Positions 26,811 through 34,999 of a DNA stretch of 50,036 bases are shown in pieces; position 1 is the stretch's first letter; each line of letters starts with the position of its first letter. Source of the stretch: Mesostigma viride (taxonomy: Eukaryota > Streptophyta > Mesostigmatophyceae > Mesostigmatales > Mesostigmataceae); the NCBI GenBank assembly GCA_009746045.1, contig RPFO01001468.1:1-50036 (forward strand), written 5' to 3'. The position numbers and the translations under genes were made by a program. Below the pieces are notes generated by a model that was given only the letters and a program-made list of their open reading frames with translations, was not told where the DNA came from and did no database searches.

Positions 26811-28188
26811 TCATCCATTTGTCTGACTAGACAGATAGGGATTCATTGCATCACACAGAAGCTGGTACTGGGTTGCTGCTAATGACGGAATCTTGGTCAA
26901 TGCGTCAGCCAGGTTCTCCTCGTCTGGCAGATGCTGCCAGCTGGAAAAATAGCTTGTTTCCTGTTTCAAAATCACCCAGTCCAGATCAGTATGCACAGCA
27001 GCAGTCACAGATTTCTTGTTAAGGAAACTAATGACTGACTGACTGTCAGTGTGTAAGTGAGCATGCACAGCAGCCTTGCTGCCAGCCTGAGTTTGCAACC
27101 AGGTTAGTATGTGCTGAAGGGATCGAGCATGCTGCACAGCAGACACCACAGCACGGCACTCAGCAGAGTTACTGCCAACAGCTTTTCTGCGATGCAATCT
27201 GCTGTACCACGACACCATGGACATATAGTCTCCCTTGTTGGTAAGGAAGAACACCCCAGCCTCCCTGGCATCCATTTTTGTTATTACCCTACTCTCCATG
27301 GAGCTGTCCATCAGACAGTTAATGTGAATATCTTCCATGAGGTTGAGTGGATGAATGACAAGGGAAGGTCCAGCCTGTAGTAGCTTCTGGAGATCCTTAG
27401 GTTTCATGGTTTGTAATACTGTGTCATCAATCCTGCTGACCACTGCCAGATGAGGTGCACAGATAGCACTCAGCCACCCTAATTTTCCTTTGACAGTAGC
27501 ACACATGTGAGCAGGAATGCACGGAATATCAAGCAGCTCTAGGCATTCTTCTAAGTACTGGGCAGGCGGGGATAGAGTACACACCCACTGTTCCTGTTGC
27601 TCTTCCAGTGCTAGCATTATGCCACAGAACTGTAGGGGTTCTGGCCCCAGCTCTGTCTGCTTTCCAATCTCATATGACTGCTGAACCTGCTGAATGAACT
27701 TGTCAACTTCAGCTCTTGGTCCACAAATCAGTTGGTCATCACCATGCCACACAAACAGGAGCAAGCCAGAGGGTGTGGGCACAGCAAAGAGACAAGGGTC
27801 CAGATCATCATAAGTGGCAAGTTTCTTGAACACCTCTTCTGCTGATTTTCTGAAGATAGTGGGAGCACTTTGCAAACCTTCCACCCCTAGATTTAGGAGT
27901 AGATATGGCTCATCAATATCATGTGCCCATGCAGCAGGGGTGGGAACCACATAGACCTGACCCTTCCACACATCTTGCGCTTTATCAGGGTCCCCTCTAA
28001 GGAAAGCCCTTTTGATATCAGTAGCTTTGCAGGCATAATCTTGGCCAGCATTGAGATGGTGGAGGAAGACAGAGAGCAGTATCCTGAGGGATGTTTGCTG
28101 CAGCCCAGGAGTGTAGAGTTCACCCTTGGACAGTTTTGACATGCCTTTTAATTCTGTCACACATGGCCTAGCATGATATATAGGTGAG
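26811..28188 (-). pseudogene. pol: CopD reverse transcriptase (main part) and RNase H
   Basis: Open frame on the minus strand from the NLR1 target duplication to the TGA at 26811. RT: SPIYHARPCVTELKG, YTPGLQQTSLRILLS, motif A ATDIKRAFLRGDPDKAQ, box FVWHGDDQLI (HGDD at 27735-27746). RNase H: LMDSSMESR, NSAECRAVV, LHTDSQSVISFL, and ENLADALTKI near the end. No internal stop, so this half is well preserved; only NLR1 separates it from its N-terminal part at 35013-36701. The open frame runs on into the tandem monomers, which is chance. Confidence 0.9.
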
Positions 28189-28190
28189 GT

Positions 28191-29460
28191 CCACCGCTCC
28201 AGTTTTCTAGGCTGACATGATGAACCGACGGGGGTTCCTGGATTGAGACACGTTTTTTTCTTCATGCACAGCTGAAAAAACCTGCGCCGAGGTGCGGCAC
28301 CGCGGCCTACCGTAGTGATTACTGTCTGCGACACGCCCGGGGCTGGCTGCATCTACCTGTCGGCCAATTGTGACCCGTGGGCTAGGCGAATTTGAATGCG
28401 GCTTTCCCGTTAGTTGTGGCTCCACCGCTCCAGTTTTCTAGGCTGACATGATGAACCGACGGGGGTTCCTGGATTGAGACACGTTTTTTTCTTCATGCAC
28501 AGCTGAAAAAACCTGCGCCGAGGTGCGGCACCGCGGCCTACGTAGTGATTACTGTCTGCGACACGCCCGGGGCTGGCTGCATCTACCTGTCGGCCAATTG
28601 TGACCCGTGGGCTAGGCGAATTTGAATGCGGCTTTCCCGTTAGTTGTGGCTCCACCGCTCCAGTTTTCTAGGCTGACATGATGAACCGACGGGGGTTCCT
28701 GGATTGAGACACGTTTTTTTCTTCATGCACAGCTGAAAAAACCTGCGCCGAGGTGCGGCACCGCGGCCTACCGTAGTGATTACTGTCTGCGACACGCCCG
28801 GGGCTGGCTGCATCTACCTGTCGGCCAATTGTGACCCGTGGGCTAGGCGAATTTGAATGCGGCTTTCCCGTTAGTTGTGGCTCCACCGCTCCAGTTTTCT
28901 AGGCTGACATGATGAACCGACGGGGGTTCCTGGATTGAGACACGTTTTTTTCTTCATGCACAGCTGAAAAAACCTGCGCCGAGGTGCGGCACCGCGGCCT
29001 ACGTAGTGATTACTGTCTGCGACACGCCCGGGGCTGGCTGCATCTACCTGTCGGCCAATTGTGACCCGTGGGCTAGGCGAATTTGAATGCGGCTTTCCCG
29101 TTAGTTGTGGCTCCACCGCTCCAGTTTTCTAGGCTGACATGATGAACCGACGGGGGTTCCTGGATTGAGACACGTTTTTTTCTTCATGCACAGCTGAAAA
29201 AACCTGCGCCGAGGTGCGGCACCGCGGCCTACCGTAGTGATTACTGTCTGCGACACGCCCGGGGCTGGCTGCATCTACCTGTCGGCCAATTGTGACCCGT
29301 GGGCTAGGCGAATTTGAATGCGGCTTTCCCGTTAGTTGTGGCTCCACCGCTCCAGTTTTCTAGGCTGACATGATGAACCGACGGGGGTTCCTGGATTGAG
29401 ACACGTTTTTTTCTTCATGCACAGCTGAAAAAACCTGCGCCGAGGTGCGGCACCGCGGCC
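28191..29460 (+). repeat. NLR1 5' tandem monomers, five full and one partial
   Basis: Units start at 28191, 28422, 28652, 28883, 29113 and 29344 (the last is partial, to 29460), giving spacings of 231, 230, 231, 230, 231. Odd units read GGCCTACCGTAGTG, even units GGCCTACGTAGTG, so the higher-order unit is a 461-bp dimer. Copies are otherwise almost identical. Position at the 5' end of a non-LTR element resembles the promoter monomers of rodent L1; promoter function is inferred. Confidence 0.95.
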
Positions 29461-29685
29461 GCCCCGCGTTGGGGGGCTGCCGCCCCCCAAACCCCCCGCT
29501 TGGGGGGCACGCCCCCCAAACCCCCCGCGTCCGCATCTCGCTCTCCCCCCGCGCTTCCGGTTCCGTTGTTTTACGCACCTCCCCATGCCTCCTTCACGAC
29601 GACGCACCTCCCGGGCGCGGGATGCGCTGCCTAGTGGCGCCCTGCGCCGCGTCGGTCCTTACGCATCGCGGCGCACCTGCAGGAG
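29461..29685 (+). other. NLR1 5' UTR with two GC hairpins
   Basis: Follows the partial monomer. It contains two near-identical hairpins TTGGGGGGC...GCCCCCCAA at 29469-29490 and 29500-29519, then a C-rich stretch to the ORF1 start. No gene identified in this interval; an ATG at 29585 is in another frame. Confidence 0.75.
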
Positions 29686-30855
29686 ATGGGCGACCTGGAC
29701 GACGGCGGTCGTGGCGCCCCTGTGCCACTCTCGCTTGTGTGCGAGGTCTGCCACAGTGGTGAGGATGCCCCCCGTCTCCTTGTGTGTGATTCGTGCCAAT
29801 GCGGCTGGCACACGCGCTGCTTGGTCCCGCCCCTCTTCCGGCTGCCTCCCCCGGGTCCTTGGGCGTGCCCTCATTGCGTGGCCCCGCCTCGGCCGTCCCT
29901 AGGCTCCCGACGCGCGGCCGTGTCGACCCCGGGATCCCATTCGGCCCGCGCCCCCTCCCGCAGCCCCTCGCTGGACCCTCTCCTGGGCCTTGCGGCCCTC
30001 GTGGAGGGTTCCACACCGTGCTCCCGCTCTCCCCGCGCCGTCACGTCCGGCCCCTCCGCGGGGTCCCCTGGCCCTGCCCCGCCTAGCTCTGGGGATCCAC
30101 CTCCGGCCAGCACGGCGGTGGCCACTGACCTGCGTCCTCCTGTGCTTGAGGGGTCCCTGGCGGCTCTCCTCCCTGAGGCTGTGGGACACCCTGCGGCGAC
30201 TCCTGTGGTGGGCCCCTGGTCGGCCGCGCTTGGGTCCCACGACTTCTCCGTTTGGCCCCCCACCAACATTGCGGGCGTCAGCGCGCTCCGGCACGCCACG
30301 TTCTCTTGGCTGTATTGCCCCTTGCTGTTGGACGCTGTCGGCTTGCACGCGGCGTTTCCTACGCTCCCACGGCCCCCTGAATTTAGTGCCCTTGTGGTTC
30401 GTGTCCGGCACATGCTGCAGGCAGCCTCCCCCCCTGTCCTTGCCTCCACGCTTTGGGGGTTTGTCCTCGAGGACTACCATGCCGGCGGCCGCCTGCCTTG
30501 GCACCTGCCCGCGGTGCGCCAAGAATGGCTCCTGAATCTGGACGCTCAAGTGGCGCAGGCGGTGGTGCTCTTTGCTACAGGGCTTGCCGTGCAGGCCCAG
30601 CAGGCCGCCCGTGCGACATATCTCGCTGGGGGGGCCACCGACCACGCCTTGCTCGATCGCCCTCAGCTGCACACGTTTCTTGCCTCTGCCGGGCCCGGCT
30701 CGGCCGGCCTTGTTGCGCAGGCCCACGGGCGCTTGACTACGGCGGTCACCCCAGCGCAAGCCGCCCGCCTGCGCGTTGACTTCGGGGCTCCTGTCACCGT
30801 GCACGCCGGCGACCTGGTTCTGTACGATGCGGGGGGGGGCGTGTTCTTGAGCTGA
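29686..30855 (+). CDS. NLR1 ORF1, PHD-finger protein
   Basis: A 389-codon ORF from ATG 29686 to TGA 30853. Near the N-terminus is a PHD zinc finger (Cys4-His-Cys3): CEVC at residues 19-22, CDSC, CGWHTRC and CPHC at about 61-64. A Pro/Ser/Ala-rich linker follows (about 75-180), then a helical domain (about 185-370) that I do not recognise, with PEFSALVVRVRHMLQ and LPAVRQEWLLNLDAQ. PHD fingers read histone H3 tails in many chromatin proteins, so a chromatin-targeting role is plausible; that is inference. The ORF ends 12 bp after a run of nine G, from which a -1 shift would lead into ORF2. Confidence 0.85.
   Translation: MGDLDDGGRGAPVPLSLVCEVCHSGEDAPRLLVCDSCQCGWHTRCLVPPLFRLPPPGPWACPHCVAPPRPSLGSRRAAVSTPGSHSARAPSRSPSLDPLLGLAALVEGSTPCSRSPRAVTSGPSAGSPGPAPPSSGDPPPASTAVATDLRPPVLEGSLAALLPEAVGHPAATPVVGPWSAALGSHDFSVWPPTNIAGVSALRHATFSWLYCPLLLDAVGLHAAFPTLPRPPEFSALVVRVRHMLQAASPPVLASTLWGFVLEDYHAGGRLPWHLPAVRQEWLLNLDAQVAQAVVLFATGLAVQAQQAARATYLAGGATDHALLDRPQLHTFLASAGPGSAGLVAQAHGRLTTAVTPAQAARLRVDFGAPVTVHAGDLVLYDAGGGVFLS
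30831..30839 (+). promoter_or_regulatory. G9 run at the ORF1/ORF2 junction of NLR1, candidate -1 frameshift
   Basis: ORF1 reads GAT GCG GGG GGG GGC GTG TTC TTG AGC TGA. Slipping back one base in the G run gives CGT GTT CTT GAG CTG, which stays open through all of ORF2. One extra G in the true sequence would fuse the two ORFs without frameshifting. Confidence 0.55.
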
Positions 30856-33800
30856 GCGCGGGTGCGGCCGTGCCCGCCATCTTGCACGATGTGCTCGAGC
30901 TTGCGGGCATCCCCCATGTCTGGCACCCTGCTGGTCCGCGCCGCCGTCTTCTCTCCGCCGATGAGATCGCCCGACTGCCGAGCTGGGAGCTGGGGTGGGA
31001 CGCGGCGCCCGCCCACTACGGGCCGGCCCACTTGGTGGATGTCACTGCCAGCGGCCCCTCCTGCCCCATCTGCTTGGACCTGCCTCGCCCTGGTGACGGT
31101 CTCTGCCGCCTCCCTGCTTGCGGCCACGTCTTCCATCAAGCTTGCATCGCCACGAGCTTGCACACGACCTCCGCCACCTGCCCCCTTTGCCGGGCCGCGG
31201 TCCTTTCCCCCTTGCCTCCTGGCGTTCTCCCGCTGGGGCCCTCGCCCGTGTCCGTGCGCCGCCAGTCCCACGCGCCTGCCCCGACACCTGCCTCCCCTGT
31301 GCGTGGTCGTGGGTCGCGCGCCGGCTTGGCTGCCTCCTCCAGCGCCCCCCTCCCGGCCGTGGGGGCCGTCCCCGCGCCGGTCTTGTCCTCGGCTGCCACG
31401 AGCCCTGCTGACCGCCCGGCGGCCGGCCCCGCCCTGGGTTCCGCTGCAGCTGTAGTTCCTCTGGCTGAGGGTGCTCCCGACCCCTCCCCCTCTCGACCCG
31501 GGCCGGCCCAACCGGGTGGGCGCACCCCCTCAGATGGCTTCCATTATTGCCAAGTCGATGGTCCCCTTGGTGACCCGTGTGGCGCGCGCCTGCCCAACCG
31601 GAATTCGTTGCTGGTGCACATTCGGGCTTCCCACCCCCACATCACGGAGGCCGCCATGCGCGCCATGGACTGCTACCGCTGCCCGGCAGCCCATTGCCAG
31701 CGGATTTTTTCGATCCACGGGCGGTACCAGCATGAGCGGCAGTGCCGCCGCCAAACCCCCCAGAACGGCCTGCCCGGCGGCCCGGCGGCCGCACCGGCCT
31801 CCCGGTCCGGGGCGGCCCCTCGGTCGGCCCCTGCCCCTCCACCGGCATCGCAGGGTACGAGCGATCCGGGGGACCTCTCGGCAGGCTGGGCATTCCTGGC
31901 CACGCTCCCTTTTGCCGCCTGTGCGCGCAACCCTTGCATGACGCTCCCGGACGTCCCTCACCGCGCCCGGAGCTTGTTTACGCGCTGCGCCCTGCTTTCC
32001 CTGGCCCGGATGCATAGTCACCCTCTCGACGAACTCGGCCACAAGCTGTTTCTCGTCACCCCCCGGCTCCTCTTAGCGCCGTTGGAGCGGGGCGTGCGTG
32101 GCGTACAGGGTGCGGTCATCGCTCGCTGCCGGCGGTTCCTCCTCGGGGATTGGGAAGGGCTGTGGGCGCTGCAGCCTCCGGCCTCCACCCGGGTGTCGGG
32201 GGCCGCCTCCTTTGCCCGGGTGGAAGCTGACGTCATGCGGTTGGTGAAGGTAGGTGAATTGAGCCGGGCCATGCAAAAGCTTGAACTGACCGCGTTGGCT
32301 CCCTCCACTCCCCCGACCCTGCAGGCTTTGCGCGACCTTCACCCCGACGAACCGGCCTTTGCGGTGCCCGCCCCGGCCACCCCCCCGCCCCCGCCTATTG
32401 TCCTGGACCTGGACATCTTCACGGCTGTGCTGAAGGATCTGCCGAACGCCTCCTCCACCGGCCCCTCAGGCTGGCGCTACGAGCACCTCTCCGTGATGGC
32501 GGGCCATGGCGGGGCGACCGCACTCTTTGAGGCTGCCGCCGACTTGGCCGCGGGGTCCCTGGCCCCCGCGGCGCGCCCTTGGCTGGCTGGGGCACGCCTC
32601 ATTGCCCTCCTGAAAGACGACGTCCCCCCGCCTGCTGGCCGCGTTCGTCCCATTGCTTGCGGCGAGGTCCTACGCAAGCTGGTGAGTAAGGTCATTTGTC
32701 GCCAAAAGGCCCCCGAGTTTCGCGCCTACTTCTGCCCCAACCGGAGTGATACTGAGGAGTCCGTCGCGGCCCAGCTTGGCGTCGCCACCAAAGGGGGCAG
32801 CGACATCATCGTGCACACAGTTCAGGCCTACCTCGAGACGCATCCGACCCATGTGGCGCTGAAGGTGGATTGCCACAATGCGTTCAATGCTGTCACCAAG
32901 GCTAGCATCTTTGAGGCCGTCGGCGAGGCGTTCCCTGACCTTCTTGCGTGGACAGCAGCCTGCTACGGCGAACCCACTCAACTCTCCTTCCTCATGGAGG
33001 ATGGGACGTTCGCCGACATCGCTTCCCGCACGGGAACCCAGCAAGGTGACCCCCTCGGCCCCTTTTACCTGTCTGCCCCGCTGCACAAGGCTCTCCAAGG
33101 TGTCCACGCTGCGCACCCGGATGTCGTGCTCCTCGCCTACATGGACGATATCCATGCCCTTGGCCCGGCCGACGCTGTGGTTGCCGCCCTGGCTGCCCTT
33201 GAAGTGGCCATGGCGGCCATCAACCTTCGGCTCACCCTCCCCAAGTGTGCAGTCTTTTCGCCCCAGGGGGACTGCTCTGGCTTCCCCGCGGCTATCCCGG
33301 GGGCATTGGCGCGGGCGCGTGGTTTCTCGTGCCTGGGCGTCCCTGTGGGTGACCCTGACTACGTCGAAGAGGAGCTCCGGGCCACCGTGGAACAGCGCAC
33401 CCATGTCCTTGAGACTTGGGCGCGCCTCAAGGACCCCCAGACCAAAGGGCTCCTCCTGTGGTTTTGCGCCCACCCGCGGGTGGTTCACTGGCTCCGTGGC
33501 GCTCCCCCCCACTTGGTGCGGCTTGCCGCGGAAGGCCATGACGAGCGCATTCAGGCCGCCTTGCAGGTGCTCCTCCCCGGCCCTAGCCTGCCAGCTCACT
33601 CCATGCGCTTGGCCACCCTCCCCTGCCGCATGGGCGGGTGTGGGCTCACCCGCGCCGCCCGCCTCGCCCCCGCCGCCTTCCTTGGCTCTGTTGCTCAGGC
33701 CTGGGCGGAGATCCGCCGGTTGGTCCCCAGCGCCGTCAGCGCCATTCCCGACTTGGTCACCCCATCCCCCTTCCCCTTTGTGCAGGCTGTGCAGGATTCT

Positions 33801-34790
33801 TACCTCGGGATCCAGCAGGCTTGCGACCTCGTCCGCCCCGCTCAGGCCGTCCACCGTCGCCTGCCCCGGGGCACGCCCGGCGTGTCCACTGTCGTCAGTC
33901 CTAGTGTCTTCCCTGCCTGCGTTCATGAAAAACAACAAAAGACCTACGCGGGTATACTACACTGTGCCGACTGGATGGGTCTGCATGCGAGCTTGAACGA
34001 TCAGGGGAAGGCTTGGCTTCACTCCGTTTCCCTTGAGGGGAGCGTGGGGTCCGCATTCCTGCGCGCCCTCCCCATGAGCCCTTTGTTCACACTGGTTCCG
34101 GCCCTTTACGCCATCGCTCTCCGCCACCAGCTCTTTGCCCCGCAACCTCTCATCACGGCGGGTGCGTCCTGCGGCAGCTGCGGGCTTGCTCTGGATACTA
34201 CTGGGACGCACTACATCGCGTGCATGGGTGGCCAGCAGAACCAGAACTGGTTCCTCTATCTCCATACCGCTCTCCTCCGGGTGGTGTGTGCCATGGTTCG
34301 GTCGGTCTTTCCCCACTCCACCATTAAGTGCGAGGACGCGGATGGGGCCGCCCTCTACTCACCCAACCACCGCCCCGACATTACCGTGCTTGACTACGAC
34401 GGGCAGGGTTGCCACCTGCTCATCGATGTCTCCGTGGCTCGGCCGCTTTCCGGTCGCCACATCCTCCGGGCGGCTGTGGATGCCGGCGCTGCTGCCGCTG
34501 TGGCTGAGCGCGACAAGTTTGCCTCCTACGGCAATGTGGGGCCCCACCGGGTCATCCCCTTTGTCCTTGAGGAGTTCGGGGCCATGGGCCCCAAGACAGC
34601 GGAGTTTTTCCACGAGTGCTGCCAGCGCCGTGAAGACCGCCTCGACCTCGAGGGTCAGACCGCCCCGTGGTCGGCCCGCACGTGGTCCTCGTATTGGCGG
34701 CAGCGTCTGTCACTCGCCCTCACTCGCACCGTGGCTGATGTGTTATTCCGCCGCACCCGGGCCGACTTTGTCGCGACCCACGCGGTCTAG
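30840..34790 (+). CDS. NLR1 ORF2: RING-H2, C2H2 fingers, reverse transcriptase, restriction-like endonuclease
   Basis: About 1,310 codons. Numbering from the GTG at 30870: RING-H2 finger C65-C68-C84-H86-H89-C92-C104-C107; C2H2-like finger FHYCQVDG ... LLVHIRASH (about 236-263) and a C2HC-like one CPAAHC ... HERQC (about 273-295); RT with KVDCHNAFN (Asp at ~667), GTQQGDPLGP and AYMDDIHA (YMDD at 33138-33149). The C-terminus has a Cys/His knuckle CGSCGLALDTTGTHYIAC, then NHRPDITVLDYDG ... LLIDVSVARP, the PD-(D/E)xK pattern of R2-type endonucleases. The frame has no ATG for roughly 260 codons, so it is probably made as a fusion with ORF1. No internal stop. Confidence 0.9.
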   Translation, partial: RVLELSAGAAVPAILHDVLELAGIPHVWHPAGPRRRLLSADEIARLPSWELGWDAAPAHYGPAHLVDVTASGPSCPICLDLPRPGDGLCRLPACGHVFHQACIATSLHTTSATCPLCRAAVLSPLPPGVLPLGPSPVSVRRQSHAPAPTPASPVRGRGSRAGLAASSSAPLPAVGAVPAPVLSSAATSPADRPAAGPALGSAAAVVPLAEGAPDPSPSRPGPAQPGGRTPSDGFHYCQVDGPLGDPCGARLPNRNSLLVHIRASHPHITEAAMRAMDCYRCPAAHCQRIFSIHGRYQHERQCRRQTPQNGLPGGPAAAPASRSGAAPRSAPAPPPASQGTSDPGDLSAGWAFLATLPFAACARNPCMTLPDVPHRARSLFTRCALLSLARMHSHPLDELGHKLFLVTPRLLLAPLERGVRGVQGAVIARCRRFLLGDWEGLWALQPPASTRVSGAASFARVEADVMRLVKVGELSRAMQKLELTALAPSTPPTLQALRDLHPDEPAFAVPAPATPPPPPIVLDLDIFTAVLKDLPNASSTGPSGWRYEHLSVMAGHGGATALFEAAADLAAGSLAPAARPWLAGARLIALLKDDVPPPAGRVRPIACGEVLRKLVSKVICRQKAPEFRAYFCPNRSDTEESVAAQLGVATKGGSDIIVHTVQAYLETHPTHVALKVDCHNAFNAVTKASIFEAVGEAFPDLLAWTAACYGEPTQLSFLMEDGTFADIASRTGTQQGDPLGPFYLSAPLHKALQGVHAAHPDVVLLAYMDDIHALGPADAVVAALAALEVAMAAINLRLTLPKCAVFSPQGDCSGFPAAIPGALARARGFSCLGVPVGDPDYVEEELRATVEQRTHVLETWARLKDPQTKGLLLWFCAHPRVVHWLRGAPPHLVRLAAEGHDERIQAALQVLLPGPSLPAHSMRLATLPCRMGGCGLTRAARLAPAAFLGSVAQAWAEIRRLVPSAVSAIPDLVTPSPFPFVQAVQDSYLGIQQACDLVRPAQAVHRRLPRGTPGVSTVVSPSVFPACVHEKQQKTYAGILHCADWMGLHASLNDQGKAWLHSVSLEGSVGSAFLRALPMSPLFTLVPALYAIALRHQLFAPQPLITAGASCGSCGLALDTTGTHYIACMGGQQNQNWFLYLHTALLRVVCAMVRSVFPHSTIKCEDADGAALYSPNHRPDITVLDYDGQGCHLLIDVSVARPLSGRHILRAAVDAGAAAAVAERDKFASYGNVGPHRVIPFVLEEFGAMGPKTAEFFHECCQRREDRLDLEGQTAPWSARTWSSYWRQRLSLALTRTVADVLFRRTRADFVATHAV

Positions 34791-34999
34791 ATTCCTTCCA
34801 GGCCTGCATGGTGGGCCGGCAGCGCTGTTGCTGCGTGTAGTTTTGTGGTGTATAGTTAGTTGTACCTTGTGCCGCTGGCGTGATCCTTGGATGTCTGTGT
34901 CAGATTACTATTAATTTCTTCAGGGTTATTCTCCCAGTCATCGGTTTTTTCCTTATGTTGCATGCCTATCTCACCTTCGTAATCTATCATTCTCAATGA
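34791..34999 (+). other. NLR1 3' UTR
   Basis: 209 bp from the ORF2 stop (TAG 34788-34790) to the target duplication. A/T-rich in its second half, with no poly(A) or simple terminal repeat. In R2-type elements the 3' UTR is what RT recognises; no structure was computed here. Confidence 0.75.

Larger units (their letters stand above)
28189..34999 (+). mobile_element. NLR1, non-LTR retrotransposon with PHD, RING, RT and restriction-like endonuclease
   Basis: A 13-bp duplication ATATATAGGTGAG (28176-28188 and 35000-35012) flanks it. Removing it rejoins the CopD RT frame (VGSPIY + HARPCV). It begins with tandem 230/231-bp monomers, then a GC-rich 5' UTR, ORF1, ORF2 and a 209-bp 3' UTR without a poly(A) tail. 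The element is markedly more GC-rich than its host elements. A long target duplication and no LTRs indicate target-primed reverse transcription. The 3' end without poly(A) fits restriction-like-endonuclease clades such as R2, but the clade is not settled. Confidence 0.92.

Noticed and set aside
28189-28352. N-terminal extension of the CopD RT frame into the monomers
   Set aside because: The NLR1 target duplication shows that CopD coding sequence ends at 28188; the rest is NLR1.
28191-29460. CRISPR-like array
   Set aside because: Units are 230-231 bp and continuous, with no short repeat-spacer pattern, and the context is a eukaryotic retroelement.
28207-29607. Repeated 72- and 81-codon minus-strand ORFs across 28207-29607
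   Set aside because: They are chance open frames of the tandem monomers; their frame alternates with the 230/231-bp unit length and they lie antisense in a promoter-like array.
29585-29902. Alternative ORF1 start at 29585
   Set aside because: It is in a different frame from the PHD-finger ORF and its product has no motif.
32670-33938. Long minus-strand ORF of 422 codons
   Set aside because: It is antisense to NLR1 ORF2 in GC-rich sequence, where alternate frames stay open; it has no recognisable motif, while ORF2 has a full RT.
32878-33996. Plus-strand ORF of 372 codons overlapping ORF2
   Set aside because: Pro/Ser/Arg-rich shadow frame of the RT region without motifs.
34856-34999. C-terminal tail of the CopD integrase-protease frame
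   Set aside because: This stretch is the NLR1 3' UTR read antisense, beyond the target duplication.
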